Shown: positions 42,820 through 53,305, counted from the stretch's first letter. The stretch: 64,000 nucleotides of DNA from Anolis sagrei (GCF_037176765.1 NC_090034.1:20803375-20867374), one strand, 5' to 3'. A program made the numbers and translations. The notes: generated from the letters alone by a model not told the origin.

Positions 42820-43020
42820 GTAGACTCTCTGTTGTTGTTGTTGTTGTTGTACCAAAGAAGCCATATATGCAGAAAGCTCTCAGTTCTTGATGTTACCATT
42901 ATTATGGTTATTGTTGTTTAACTGGAACTCTCAAGCAATCAGAACTCTCAAGCAACTAGCAACAAAAAAATCAAACGAATAATATTTTAAATAGTAATCA
43001 TATAAATACCGTAAATTCTC

Positions 43021-43060
<40 letters not shown>

Positions 43061-43400
43061 GAACTCTGATGAAAGGAATACTACTTTAAGTAGTAATCAT
43101 ATTTACAGCAGGCTCTCAGTTAACCAGAACTCGCAAGCAAAATTCAAAAGGGTAATACTTTAAATAGTAATCTTATAGACAGTAGACTCTCGGTTAATAA
43201 GAACTCAGATTTAAAATAACTAAAAATGAAAACACAAATAAAATTTTGCAGGAATGGGAGTTGAAGTTAAGATCGTCTATTTGTCTTAATTTATTGATTG
43301 TATTTCCATATTAATATCAATGCAGAATTGATAGCATGGTGAAGCATAGTAGAGTGTAGTATGAGGCCTCTTTTTAATAATCACTCTCAAGCAACCAGAA
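42820..43400. repeat. Tandem pogo/Tigger-like terminal pieces with (ATT)n
   Basis: Phrases 'acagtagactctc', 'ctctcagttaaccagaactcgcaagcaa' and 'cagtagactctcggttaa' recur three or four times with ~120-bp spacing. CAGTAGACTCTC resembles the terminal repeat of pogo/Tigger elements. An (ATT)n run lies at 43020-43060. The preceding 42161-42819 holds (CTC)n/(ATT)n at 42284-42328 and no gene. Confidence 0.4.
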
Positions 43401-43408
43401 ACAACATT

Positions 43409-43456
<48 letters not shown>

Positions 43457-44450
43457 GACAGAAAAATAGATGATACATAAATAGATAGAAAAATAGAGAT
43501 ACACAGATAGACTGAAAAATAGATAGACAGACAGACAGACAGACCGGCAGATAGATGATACATAGGTAGGTAGGTAAGTAGGAAGATCAATCGATAGATA
43601 GAAAAACAAAGACCTAAAAATGCATAGATAGATATATACATAGAAAAATAGAAAAATATATATATGGAAAAATAAATATACATACATAGACAGAAAGCAA
43701 GACAGAAAAATAAATAAAGATGGAAAAATAGATAGGTGATACCTATGCAGATAGATAGATAGATAGATAGATGAATAGATAGATAGAAAAATAAAAAGAT
43801 ATAGATGGATAGATAGATAGATATGCGTAGGTAGGTAGGTAAGTAGGGAGATTGATTGATCAATCGATCGATCGATCGATAGATAGATAAACAGAGACAT
43901 AAAATGCATAGATAAATACACAGAAAAATAGAAAAATACATAGATGGGGAAATAAATATATACATACATATATAGAAAGCAAGATAGGCAGAAAAATAGA
44001 TAAAGATAGAAAAAATAGATAGGTGATACATATGTAAATAGATAGATAGATAGATAGATAGATAGATGATACATAGGTAGCTGGGCAGAAAAACAGAGAC
44101 ATAGAAGAATACATATAGATAAAGATAGAAAAATACATGGGAAAAATAGATTAGATAGATAGATAGAGTGACAGATAGATAGAAAAATAGGTAAGATACA
44201 CACATAAAATACATAGAAAAATAGAGCTAGATAGACAGAAAAAATAGATGCTACATAGATATATACATAGAAAAATAGATAAATGCATAGATAGAAAAAT
44301 CGATGCTGCTAAATAGACAGAAAAATAGATAATGCAAAAATAGATACATAGAAAAATTGATAGATATATAAAAATAGAAATAAAATTAGATGATAGAAAA
44401 ATAGATACTGTAGATGACAGATTGAAAGAAAAATAAATAGAAAAATATAT
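43409..44450. repeat. 1-kb GATA-type microsatellite tract
   Basis: Clean (GATA)n at 43413-43455, 43750-43775, 43875-43890 and 44040-44070, embedded in related GATAGAAAAATA and GACA units. This resembles Bkm-type GATA/GACA repeats known from reptile genomes. Open frames on the minus strand (Tyr/Leu/Ser-rich) are artefacts. Confidence 0.93.
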
Positions 44451-44560
44451 AGGTGCCTTGTTAAACTACAGCTTCCAGGATCCCATATAGCGTTGAGCCA
44501 AGGTAATTGAAAGTGGCACCAAAGTGCATTAATTCTGCAATGTAGATGCACCCTTTCACA
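44451..44560. mobile_element. MITE arm (TGCATCTACATTG-type end)
   Basis: 'actacagcttccaggatcccatatagcgttgagccaa' followed by 'aagtgcattaattctgcaatgtagatgcaccc' matches the family at 607-792 and 61118-61310. Confidence 0.6.
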
Positions 44561-44972
44561 CCTCTATGCCTAAATGAATGATAAAAAAATAAAACACAAG
44601 AAAGGTTAGCAGCAAAGTTGTGAAGCAGAGGAAAGGAAAGCAGAAGAGAAAAAGGAGAAGTGTCTATAAAAGAAAAACCCTAGACAAAGATGTAAAAATA
44701 ATATTTAGCCCCAACAGGTTTCACTTTTCAGAGGCATGCGAGAGCCAATAATGGACTCAACGATGATGATGATGATGATGATGATGATAAGTCGAGCTTT
44801 CACTTATTCAATATGCATGGGACCAGACTAATCATTACAGGTTAAATGTTCAGCAACATGAACAATTAACAATTAGTCTTCTATTGTTGTTATTGTTACA
44901 GGATTCAACCTGTAACACCAATAGAAACAACAAGAGAAGACTCAATGTGAGTTGTTGTTGTTACAGGTTGAA

Positions 44973-45145
44973 TCTATATAAATAAAAATGTAATGTTCGT
45001 TTGTGGGATTAACATAGAAACCACTGGGCGAGTTGATACGAAATTTTGACACAATATACCTAACAGTCCAACCAGTGTTCATCACCCCTAAAAATACAAA
45101 ATAAAAACCCCAGCAGAATGGACTTAAAAACACCCAAAATACACC

Positions 45146-45181
<36 letters not shown>

Positions 45182-45796
45182 TCATATACACATTCACACA
45201 TACATACACATACGTATATATATACCCAAGCACACACAAATATACACACACATACATCTACATAGACACATATATACGTATACACATGCACACACAAATA
45301 TACACATGCACACATACATAAATATATAAAAACAAATATGCATATAAACAAGCACACACATATACACAAAATACATATACACATATAAACACACAAATAT
45401 ATACACACATATAAACACATCTATACACACACATATGCGCACACATATATATCCATATACACACACAGTCATATACACATGCACACATACATACGCATAT
45501 GTATATATGTACCCAAGCACACACAAATATACACATGCACACATACACACATATATAAACACAAATATGAATATAAACAAGCACACACATATACACAATA
45601 TACATATACACATATAAACACACAAATTTATACACACATATAAACACATCTATACACACACATGTGCGCACACATATATACCCATAAACACACATATATA
45701 CACAGATACACAAATATATACACACATACACATACACACACAAAAAACACATATATACAGACTGGGCCACAGTAAAGCGTGGCAAGGGACAGCTAG
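44973..45796 (+). mobile_element. Non-autonomous Helitron
   Basis: Starts TCTATATAAATAAAAATG, preceded by A, and ends CTAG (45793-45796) followed by T, as expected for insertion between A and T. A short hairpin GCCAC...GTGGC (45766-45770 and 45779-45783) lies nine bases before CTAG. The first 150 bp ('gttcgtttgtgggattaac', 'gggcgagttgatacgaaattttgac') match the 5' region of Helitrons known from lizards. The interior is almost entirely CA/TA microsatellite (45145-45755). No Rep/helicase code. Confidence 0.8.
45145..45755. repeat. CA/TA-type microsatellite inside the Helitron
   Basis: About 600 bp of ACACAC, ATATAC and CATACA units, with a larger ~240-bp internal repetition (the segment near 45225-45450 resembles 45470-45690). 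Confidence 0.93.
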
Positions 45797-45810
45797 TCCT
45801 CAATAATAAT

Positions 45811-45910
45811 ACAGTCCTAGACGCTTGGGAAGTGTTCAACTTGTGATTTTTTTATACGAAATCCAGCATATAGATCTCGTTTGCTGTGACATACTGTGCT
45901 TTTGTGTCAA
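45811..45910 (+). mobile_element. Short R4/Dong-like 3' tail between AAT repeats
   Basis: A 100-bp unit from ACAGTCCTAGACGCTTGGG to CTTTTGTGTCAA. It is preceded by CAATAATAAT and followed by a 48-bp (ATA)n array. Its first 35 bp match the 3' end of the R4-like element at 45959-47130 ('cacagtcctagacacttgggaagtgtccgac...gtgtga'). Its last 60 bp match the antisense copy at 53662-53766 almost perfectly. Confidence 0.75.
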
Positions 45911-45913
45911 TAA

Positions 45914-45958
<45 letters not shown>
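45911..45958. repeat. (ATA)n microsatellite between two R4-like elements
   Basis: Clean TAA/ATA repeats directly between the short tail and the longer R4-like element. TAA repeats are the known insertion site of Dong/R4-type LINEs. Confidence 0.95.
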
Positions 45959-47130
45959 TGTGTATTGTGAATAATTGGAATTGTGAACTGGACACAAGCA
46001 GAGCTGGATGATCTGGGCAAAAAAACAAGAAAACTGATGAGAATCCACTACTCATTACACCTGCGTAGTGATGTCGACAGACTTGACCTGCCCAGAAAAT
46101 CAGGAGGCAGAAAGAGGGCTTCTGCAGGTGAAACAAACGATAGAAGAAGAGAAACATGCCCTAGCAGATTATGTGAAAAGCAGTCAAGAACCAACAGTGA
46201 GGGAAGTCAATAGTAGTAAACTGCTTCAAGTGCAAAAAACAAAGAGAGAATACCGTAAAAACACAATGCAGAGCAGAAGAGAAAACTGGCAAAAGAAGGC
46301 TCTCCATGGACAGTTCCTGGGAAAAATTGAGAGCCAAATTGACAAAGTAAAAATGTGGCTGTGGCTCACAAATCGAACTCTGAAAAAGGAGACGGAGGGC
46401 CTGATTCTGGCAGCCCAGGAACAGGCAATTAGAACCAATGCCATCAAAGCCACAACTGAAAAGTCGACAACAGGTCCCAAATTTAGACTCTGCAAGGAAG
46501 CAGATGAAACAATAGATCACATCCTCAGCTGCTGCAAGAAGATTGTGCAGTCAGACTACAAGCAGAGGCACAACACTGTTGCTCAGATTATTAATTGGAA
46601 CTTGTGCCACAAATACCATCTGCCTGTGACAAAGAACTGGTGGGATCACAAGCCGGAAAACGTTATGGAAAATGAACACATCAAACTACTCTGGGACTTC
46701 CGAATTCAGACTGACAGCGTTCTGGAGCACAAGACTCCTGACCTCACAATCGTATTAAAAAACAAAGTATGGATTGTCGATGTTGCAATCCCAGGTGACA
46801 GCAGGATTATGTGATTGAAGAGAAACAACTGGAAAAGCTGACACGATACAAGGATTTAAATATCGAACTGCAAAGACTGTGGCACAAGCCAGTCAAGATG
46901 GTCCCAGTGGTGATCGGCACACCTAAAGACCTTGGCCTGCACTTAAACACAATTGGCGCTGACAGAATTACCATCTGCCAGCTGCAGAAGACCACCTACT
47001 GGGATCTGCACGCATTATTCGCCGATACATCACACAGTCCTAGACACTTGGGAAGTGTCCGACGTGTGATCCAATACAACAACCAGCAGAATGATCTTGT
47101 TTGCTGTGGACTCATCTTGTTGTGTTTCAA
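45959..47130 (+). mobile_element. R4/Dong-like LINE, 5'-truncated, with endonuclease domain
   Basis: Starts directly after a TAA array and ends at ...GTGTTTCAA followed by ATAATAAT. It encodes the C-terminal part of a site-specific LINE protein: a basic region, then FRLCKEADETIDHILSCCKK (CCHC knuckle), then NEHIKLLWDFRIQ, PDLTIVLKNKVWIVDVAIP (PD...D.. core of the restriction-like endonuclease) and VIGTPKDLG. The RT domain is lost by 5' truncation. This knuckle plus restriction-like endonuclease arrangement is typical of the R2/R4 group. Confidence 0.8.
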
Positions 47131-47134
47131 ATAA
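46068..47134 (+). pseudogene. R4-like ORF remnant
   Basis: Two open segments, 46068-46814 (248 codons) and 46811-47134 (107 codons), joined by a one-base frameshift at about 46812 (GDSRIM | IEEKQLEKL). Apart from that shift and the missing N-terminus the code is well kept. The knuckle is CxxC-type (RLCKEADETIDHILSCC). Confidence 0.8.
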
Positions 47135-47229
47135 TAATGATTCTTTTGTTTTTATTATCATTATTGTTCTTATTATTACATCATCTCCATCATCCAGGCT
47201 GGATCTCCGTTATTATTATAGTTATTTTT

Positions 47230-48030
47230 TGCTGTGGCAGGGCTCTTACTGCATTGTAGTAGGTGGTCTGTACATCTCGTGGTGCCAGAGGGCACTCTGT
47301 TCACTGTCTTCCAAGTCGCTCAGTCTTCTGTGTGCCCAGGAGGGAGTCTCTCATTTGGTATCAGCCATGGATTGAGGTACTGGGTTTTAGCCTGCCATTT
47401 TTGGACTCTCCCTTGCTGAGGTGTTCCTGTGAGTATCTCTGTGGATCTTAGAAAACTGTTTCTTGATTTAAGGCATTGGCTTGCTGGCTGATATCTGAGC
47501 AGAGGATGGGCCGGAGATGTCACTGCCTTGGTCTTTTCACTACTGGCTGCTACTTCCCAATGTCAGGTGGTGCAATACAAGCTAAACAGTATAATTTTTT
47601 TCAAGTAGGGCGCAGACAGCCTGTGATAATGCAGCATGTCTCATTAAGAGCTATATCCATTGTTTTAGCCTGGTGAGATGCGTTCCACACCGGGCATGCG
47701 TACTCAGCAGCAGAGTGCTTTGGCACAAGGGCAGATGTCTTCACTGTGTCTGGTTGTGATCCTCAGGATGTGCCAGTCAGCTTTCGTATGATATTGTTTC
47801 TAGAGCCCACTTTTTCCTTGGTATTCAAACAGTGCTTCTTGTAGATCAGAGAATGGTCCAGAGTGACTCCCAAGCATTTGGGTGTGCTGCAATGCTCCAA
47901 TGGAATTCCTTCCCAGGCTTGTCTTGTCTTAAGATGAAAAGCACATGTCTGCATTTTAGATAGATTAGGAATCAGCTGGTTTTCCCTGTAATAGGCAGTT
48001 AGAGCACCTAATTTATAATTGATCATGATG
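47230..48030 (-). mobile_element. LINE RT C-terminal fragment (clade unassigned)
   Basis: Minus strand 47763-48026 reads ALTAYYRENQLIPNLSKMQT, CAFHLKTRQAWEGIPLEHCS, TPKCLGVTLDHSLIYKKHC and RNNIIRKLTGTS, the thumb part of a non-LTR RT. At 47320-47360 the phrase LIPNERLPPGHTED is the C-terminal end known from such elements. Many stops between; old. Confidence 0.75.
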
Positions 48031-49757
48031 GAGTAATTAAACTGTCTTCTTCTTATTATTATTGAAGTCTATAGGGAATTTAAAAAGGTCTGATCCAGAA
48101 GGAGAGACCCTGCAGCCTCACCAAAGAGGGATCATTACAATGGTGAGCAAAGAGAAGCCTAATTTTAAAATAATTGTTTTTTCCCTAGGTTCCCAAAAAG
48201 AATCTCACCAAGGTTGAAGGAAGAGCCACTGAGATGATTTATTAGCGATTCAGCTGAAAAGGATGCAGAGCAGCAATATTTCGCCAAGCTAAGCATGCAT
48301 GAGTACAAATAAAAGCCATTTTTATAGAAAAACAGAGTTGTCTGGTTTGAATCTCCCACTCCCCGTCCTCCGCCTGGCTTGAAGGTAATTGGCTGGTGTT
48401 TCAACAGCTGGGAGGAGGCTCGGCCGCCTCTCGAGTGCCTGGGCCAATCACAAGGTCTCTGCTGCACGCCTGGGCTAATCAGAGGGCTTCTGCCGCTTCA
48501 GTGCTTTGACGAATCAGGAGGGAGGGAGGCAGGACAAGGGAATACAATACATTTTTGAGTGGATTATGGAAATTCAAGAAATGTCCAAGGAGCTGGCGAG
48601 TCCTAAAGGCCTACGAGCTAGCCAGATTATTGTTCTGAATGGCTGCAATAAACATTGATATCTGGCGATACTGCCATAATCCAGATTTTCTTTCAAGCTG
48701 AGACACAGGGACAATGGGGGAAACTTAGGTGAATGCCTTAGTGAGAAGGATTGAATGGGTGACAGATCAGGATGAGGCACGTCTTTCCGAAGGCCCTCCT
48801 TTGTCCTATTGGAGATATAATCAAAGTTGCCAAGTGGCCGTTTCCTCTGGTGGCCAAAACCTCTGAGGCCAGAGGTCACAATCCTTTGTTATAGTCCATG
48901 CAAAGAGTGTCTTTTGATAAGGTTTCTTTCAACTGTTAATTTCTTCCTTTCCAGGCCCAGGGTGGCTTCCTTATATTTTTTTATACATTTTTTCCAAAAG
49001 GGGAATGGGGCAAAAAGAGTCAGGAAAAGGTCAGATACACAGGAAGAAAATATGAAAATATAGAAATCATGATACAGAAAATATACCCACTTATCCCTCC
49101 CCCCAGTGTCCCATAGAGAAATTGATAGGAGCCTTGATCATGGCTCAATATAAGTCCATAGTTCATTTTAGGAAGGTCCATAGGCGAAAGTATGTCCATG
49201 AAGGGGGGAAAAAGTCCTTGATGTGTGGCAAAAAGGTTCAAAAATCATAAAGAGAGGCTGGGTGATTCTACTGAGCCAAGATATGAAACTCTGCATTACT
49301 GGGGCTGAAGCTTGCCCTTTGGTCCTTGGAGAACTACAACTCCCTCCAAGGTCTGGAACGAGGTGGCAGATCCACTCCCTGAGGGCCTCATGGGATGACC
49401 ACATCAAGTCCCCGGGTCCTGGGGTTCCAGAAGGACGAGGAAGCAGCAACAACGGGAGCAGCACAGCAGCAAAAGGCTCAGTTTGACAATCAGCTGTTTT
49501 CCTTTTAAAATATATTCTCAAAAATAAAAAGGTTATTCCTTGAGCACAGGAGCCTGAAATGCAAAAAGCGAGACAGCAGATAGTGTTAGAATTAAACTAG
49601 GAAAAATATGGCACCAAAATGGAGTCATTTCGTCAACTCGTGGATACGGGGACCCGAGGGGTTTCAATATCCACAGTTTAAAGAAATGCAGTTTCGGCCT
49701 CCCTGGGACGCCTGGAAGGCATCCCAGGCGGGCCGGTGGCTGCCCGCGGCCCGGAAA
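48031..49757. other. Unassigned intergenic sequence
   Basis: About 1.7 kb without recognisable coding sequence. A GC-richer part with three near-repeats of 'gggccaatcacaaggtctctgctgc' / 'gggctaatcagagggcttctgccgc' / 'acgaatcaggagg' lies at 48440-48525. The 49315-49345 stretch 'agaactacaactccctccaaggtc' resembles a MITE arm. Open frames are short and unsupported. Confidence 0.5.
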
Positions 49758-49941
49758 AGGATAAATTCATGCATTAGATACTTGTGAGCCAGGAAATAGA
49801 CACAATGTATCACTATGAAGAAGTGAAGGTTATAAATTCAATTAGTCTTTATTTAGGGTTATGTTAGATTGTTTAGGCTGAGGAAAGAAGTGAAAGGAGA
49901 GAGCTCAAGGCTGCAAAGAGTCCCTGGTTGAGGCTGCTGCT
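49758..49941. repeat. 184-bp direct repeat, left copy (flanks BovB)
   Basis: Identical base for base, as far as I can read, to 52158-52341. From 'aggataaattcatgcattag' to 'ttgaggctgctgct'. It lies immediately outside the 3' end of the minus-strand BovB. Confidence 0.95.
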
Positions 49942-52157
49942 TGTTGTTGTTGTTCATTCGTTCAGTCGTCTCCGACTCTTCGTGACCTCATGGACCAGCC
50001 CACGCCAGAGCTCCCTGTCGGCCGTTACCACCCTCAGCTCTCTCAAGGTCAGTCCAGTCACTTCAAGGATGCCATCCATCCATCTTGCCCTTGGTCGGCC
50101 CCTCTTCCTTTTGCCTTCCACTTTCCCCAGCATAATTGTCTTCTCTAGGCTTTCCTGTCTCCTCATGATGTGGCCAAAGTACTTCAACTTTGTCTCTAGT
50201 ATCTTTCCCTCCAGTGAGCAGTCGGGCTTTATTTCCTGGAGGATGGACTGGTTGGATCTTCTCGCAGTCCAAGGCACTCTCAGAACTTTCCTCCAGCACC
50301 ACAGTTCAAAAGCATCGATCTTCCTTCGCTCAGCCTTCCCTAAGGTCCAGCTCTCACATCCGTAGGTGACTACAGGGAATACCATGGCTTTGACTAGGCG
50401 GATCTTTGTTGCCAGTCTGATGTCTCTACTCTTTACTATTTTATCGAGATTGGACATTGCTCTCCTCCCAAGAAGTAAGCGTCTTCTGATTTCCTGGCCA
50501 CAGTCTGCATCTGCAGTAATCTTTGCGCCTAGAAATACAAAGTCTGTCACGGCCTCCACGGTTTCTCCCTCTATTTCCCAGTTGTCAATCATTCTTGTTG
50601 CCATAATCTTGGTTTTTTTGACGTTTAGCTGCAACCCGGCTTTTGCGCTTTCTTCTTTCACCTTGATTAGAAGGTTCCTCAGCTCCTCCTCACTTTCGGC
50701 CATCAGAGTGGTGTCATCTGCATATCTGAGGTTGTTAATGTTTCTTCCAGCGATTTTCACCCCAGCTTTGCATTCATCCAGCCCCGCACATCGCATGATG
50801 TGTTCTGCATACAAGTTAAAAAGGTTGGGTGAGAGGATGCAGCCTTGCCGTACGCCTTTCCCAATCTTGAACCAGTCTGTTGTTCCGTGGTCAGTTCTGA
50901 CTGTTGCTACTTGGTCCTTGTACAGATTCCTCAGGAGAGAGACAAGGTGGCTTGGGATGCCCATCCCACTAAGAACTTGCCACAATTTATTATGATCCAC
51001 ACAGTCAAAGGCTTTAGAATAGTCAATGAAGCAGAAGTAGATGTTTTTCTGAAACTCCCTGCTTTTCTCCATTATCCAGCGGATATTGGCAATTTGGTCT
51101 CTCGTTCCTCTACCTTTTCTAAACCCAGCCTGAACATCTGGCAACTCTCGCTCCATGTATTGCTGGAGTCTTCCTTGCAGGATCTTGAGCATTACCTTAC
51201 TGGCATGAGAAATAAGGGCCACTGTACGGAAGTTGGAGCAGTCTTTTGCATTTCCCTTTTTTGGTATGGGGATATAAGTTGATTTTTTCCAGTCTGATGG
51301 CCATTCTTGTGTTTTCCATATTTGCTGGCAAATGGCATGCATCACCTTGACAGCATCATCTTTTAAGATTTTAAACAGTTCAGCTGGGATCCCGTCGTCT
51401 CCTGCTGCCTTGTTGTTAGCAATGCTTCTTAAGGCCCATTCCACCTCACTCCTCAGGATGTCTGGTTCTAATTCATTCACCACACCGTCAAAACTATCCA
51501 CAATATTATTATCCTTCCTATACAGATCTTCTGTATAGTCTCGCCACCTTCTCTTGATCTCTTCAGCTTCTGTTAGGTCCCCGCCATCTTTGTTTCTTAT
51601 CATACCAATTTTTGTCTGAAATTTACCTCCAATGTTTCTAATTTTCTGGAAGAGGTCTCTTGTCCTTCCTATTCTGTTGTCTTCTTCCACTTCCATGCAT
51701 TGCTTATTTAAAAATAGTTCCTTATCTCTTCTGGCTAACCTCTGGAATTGCGTATTTAACTGGGCATATCTCCCCTTATCCCTGTTTCCTTTTGCTTTCC
51801 TCCTTTCTTGGGCTACTTCCAGTGTCTCAGCAGACAACCATTTTGCCTTCTTGGTTTTCTTTTTCTTTGGAACGTACTTTGTTGCCGCCTCCTGAACAAT
51901 GTCTCGGACTTCTGTCCATAGTTCTTCTGGGACTCTGTTTACTAAATCTAGTCCTTCAAATCTGTTCTTCACTTCCACTGTATATTCGCTAGGAATGTTA
52001 GTGAGATCATATCTAACTGGTCTGTGTATTTTCCCTGATCTCTTTAGTTTTATTCTAAATTGGGCAATAAGAAGTTCGTGATCCGAGCTACAGTCAGCCC
52101 CAGGTCTTGTTTTCACCGACTGGATGGATGTCCGCCACCTTTGGCTGCAAAGGATGT
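49942..52157 (-). mobile_element. BovB LINE, 5'-truncated but open, with 184-bp flanking repeat
   Basis: 2,216 bp in antisense orientation, between two perfect 184-bp direct repeats. It contains the end of the endonuclease, the whole RT and the 3' end ('tgttgttgttgttcattcgttcagtcgtc' on the + strand). One open frame covers the entire insert, so it is young. It is 5'-truncated inside the endonuclease, hence not able to move alone. Confidence 0.94.
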
Positions 52158-52170
52158 AGGATAAATTCAT
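49954..52170 (-). CDS. BovB ORF2 partial, intact frame
   Basis: 738 codons open. N-terminal residues to about 10 come from flank and junction. Then QRWRTSIQSVKTRPGADCSS and DHELLIAQF (endonuclease end, with catalytic His). A coiled Lys/Glu region (about 100-200) follows, then the RT: AAGDDGIPAELFK, PIPKKGNAKDCSNFRTVALI, VQAGFRKGRGTRDQIANIRW, FIDYSKAFDCVDHNKLWQVL, GVRQGCILSPNLFNLYAEH and the catalytic NNLRYADDTTLMAE. The C-terminal part is VTYGCESWTLGKAERRKIDA, HIMRRQESLEKTIMLGKVEG and RPRARWMDGILEVTGLTLRE. Compared with 17063-19737 it lacks the stops and has the endonuclease Asp (SSDHELL). Confidence 0.93.
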   Translation of the reverse strand: MNLSYILCSQRWRTSIQSVKTRPGADCSSDHELLIAQFRIKLKRSGKIHRPVRYDLTNIPSEYTVEVKNRFEGLDLVNRVPEELWTEVRDIVQEAATKYVPKKKKTKKAKWLSAETLEVAQERRKAKGNRDKGRYAQLNTQFQRLARRDKELFLNKQCMEVEEDNRIGRTRDLFQKIRNIGGKFQTKIGMIRNKDGGDLTEAEEIKRRWRDYTEDLYRKDNNIVDSFDGVVNELEPDILRSEVEWALRSIANNKAAGDDGIPAELFKILKDDAVKVMHAICQQIWKTQEWPSDWKKSTYIPIPKKGNAKDCSNFRTVALISHASKVMLKILQGRLQQYMERELPDVQAGFRKGRGTRDQIANIRWIMEKSREFQKNIYFCFIDYSKAFDCVDHNKLWQVLSGMGIPSHLVSLLRNLYKDQVATVRTDHGTTDWFKIGKGVRQGCILSPNLFNLYAEHIMRCAGLDECKAGVKIAGRNINNLRYADDTTLMAESEEELRNLLIKVKEESAKAGLQLNVKKTKIMATRMIDNWEIEGETVEAVTDFVFLGAKITADADCGQEIRRRLLLGRRAMSNLDKIVKSRDIRLATKIRLVKAMVFPVVTYGCESWTLGKAERRKIDAFELWCWRKVLRVPWTARRSNQSILQEIKPDCSLEGKILETKLKYFGHIMRRQESLEKTIMLGKVEGKRKRGRPRARWMDGILEVTGLTLRELRVVTADRELWRGLVHEVTKSRRRLNE

Positions 52171-52341
52171 GCATTAGATACTTGTGAGCCAGGAAATAGA
52201 CACAATGTATCACTATGAAGAAGTGAAGGTTATAAATTCAATTAGTCTTTATTTAGGGTTATGTTAGATTGTTTAGGCTGAGGAAAGAAGTGAAAGGAGA
52301 GAGCTCAAGGCTGCAAAGAGTCCCTGGTTGAGGCTGCTGCT
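52158..52341. repeat. 184-bp direct repeat, right copy
   Basis: Exact copy of 49758-49941, starting 2,400 bp downstream. It lies just outside the truncated 5' end of the antisense BovB and is followed by the unique continuation 'ggggcacctttaatcagtg'. Confidence 0.95.
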
Positions 52342-52396
52342 GGGGCACCTTTAATCAGTGTTGGCCCAACTGGGCATCCAGGAACTGCGGCACTCC

Positions 52397-52490
52397 CTGC
52401 AGCTGGTCAGATCAGGGGTCAAACCGTTGACCTTTCAGTCAGCAAGTTCAGCTGCTCAACGGTTTAAACTACTGTGCCACTGGGGGCTCC
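52397..52490 (-). mobile_element. Sauria-type SINE head fragment (antisense)
   Basis: The minus strand reads GGAGCCCCCAGTGGCACAGT (A box region) through the tRNA-like head. It lacks body and tail. Confidence 0.75.
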
Positions 52491-52522
52491 AATATTATTA
52501 CTAGAGAAGACTAAATCTGTAA

Positions 52523-52853
52523 ATGAAGCCCCCAGTGGCGCAGTGGGTTAAACCACTGAGCTGCTAAGCTTGTTGACTGAAAGGTCGCAGGTTCAAATCC
52601 GGAGAGCGGCGTAAGCTTCCGCTGTCATCCCCAGCTTCTGCCAACCTAGCAGTTTGAAAACATGCAAATGTGAGTAGATCAATAGGGATTGCTCCAGTGG
52701 GAAGGTAACGGCAATCCATGCAGTCATGCTGGCCACATGACCTTGGAGGTGTCTACAGACAACTCCGGCTCTTCAGCTTAGAAATGGAGATGAGCACCAC
52801 ACCCCAGAGTCGGACACGACTGGACTTAATGTCAGGGGAAAACTTTCACCTTT
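52523..52853 (+). mobile_element. Sauria-type SINE with 13-bp TSD
   Basis: Full element: head GCCCCCAGTGGCGCAGTGGG, B box GGTTCAAATCC (52590-52600), a body as at 30321-30650, and the BovB-like tail CAGAGTCGGACACGACTGG. It is flanked by perfect ACTAAATCTGTAA copies at 52510-52522 and 52854-52866. Confidence 0.93.
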
Positions 52854-52889
52854 ACTAAATCTGTAACTAACAGTAAGACACAATCTGCA

Positions 52890-52949
52890 ATAAGAAGAAG
52901 AAGAAGGAGACAGTTTGATTATTCCCTCAATATTTCAGGTGAAGTATTC

Positions 52950-52983
<34 letters not shown>

Positions 52984-53305
52984 TGTAATGGATAATAATG
53001 GTGAAATAATCAAACTATCTTCCTGTTATTATTATTTGTAATTGATAATGATAATGATGGAATAATCAAACTGTCTTGTTGTTGTTGTTGTTGTTATTAT
53101 TATGGAAGACTCAATCTGTAATAATAATAATACGAAGAAGACAGTTTGATTATTCCATCAATATAGGCAAAGTATTCCCTTATTATTCTTATTATTATTT
53201 GTAATTGATAATGACAATGATGACAATGGAATAATCAAATTGGCTTGTTGTTGTTATTAGGGAAGACTCATTCTGTAGTAATAATAATAATAAGACTGAT
53301 TATTC
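52890..53305. repeat. Inverted/tandem repeats with ATT and GTT microsatellites
   Basis: Units GACAGTTTGATTATTCC (52910, 53138) alternate with their inverse GGAATAATCAAACTGTC (53067) and relatives (53010, 53230), separated by (ATT)n or (GTT)n. This makes several potential hairpins. Confidence 0.8.

Noticed and set aside
43286-44214. 305- and 268-codon open frames rich in Tyr/Leu/Ser on the minus strand
   Set aside because: GATA repeats lack stops on that strand; no gene structure.
45124-45839. Cys/Val/Tyr-rich open frames in the CA repeat
   Set aside because: Microsatellite translation within a Helitron.
46161-46520. Minus-strand frame over the R4-like element
   Set aside because: Shadow of the plus-strand code with its clear knuckle and endonuclease motifs.
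48165-49521. Short open frames between the LINE fragment and the BovB
   Set aside because: No domain, splice structure or codon pattern I can support.
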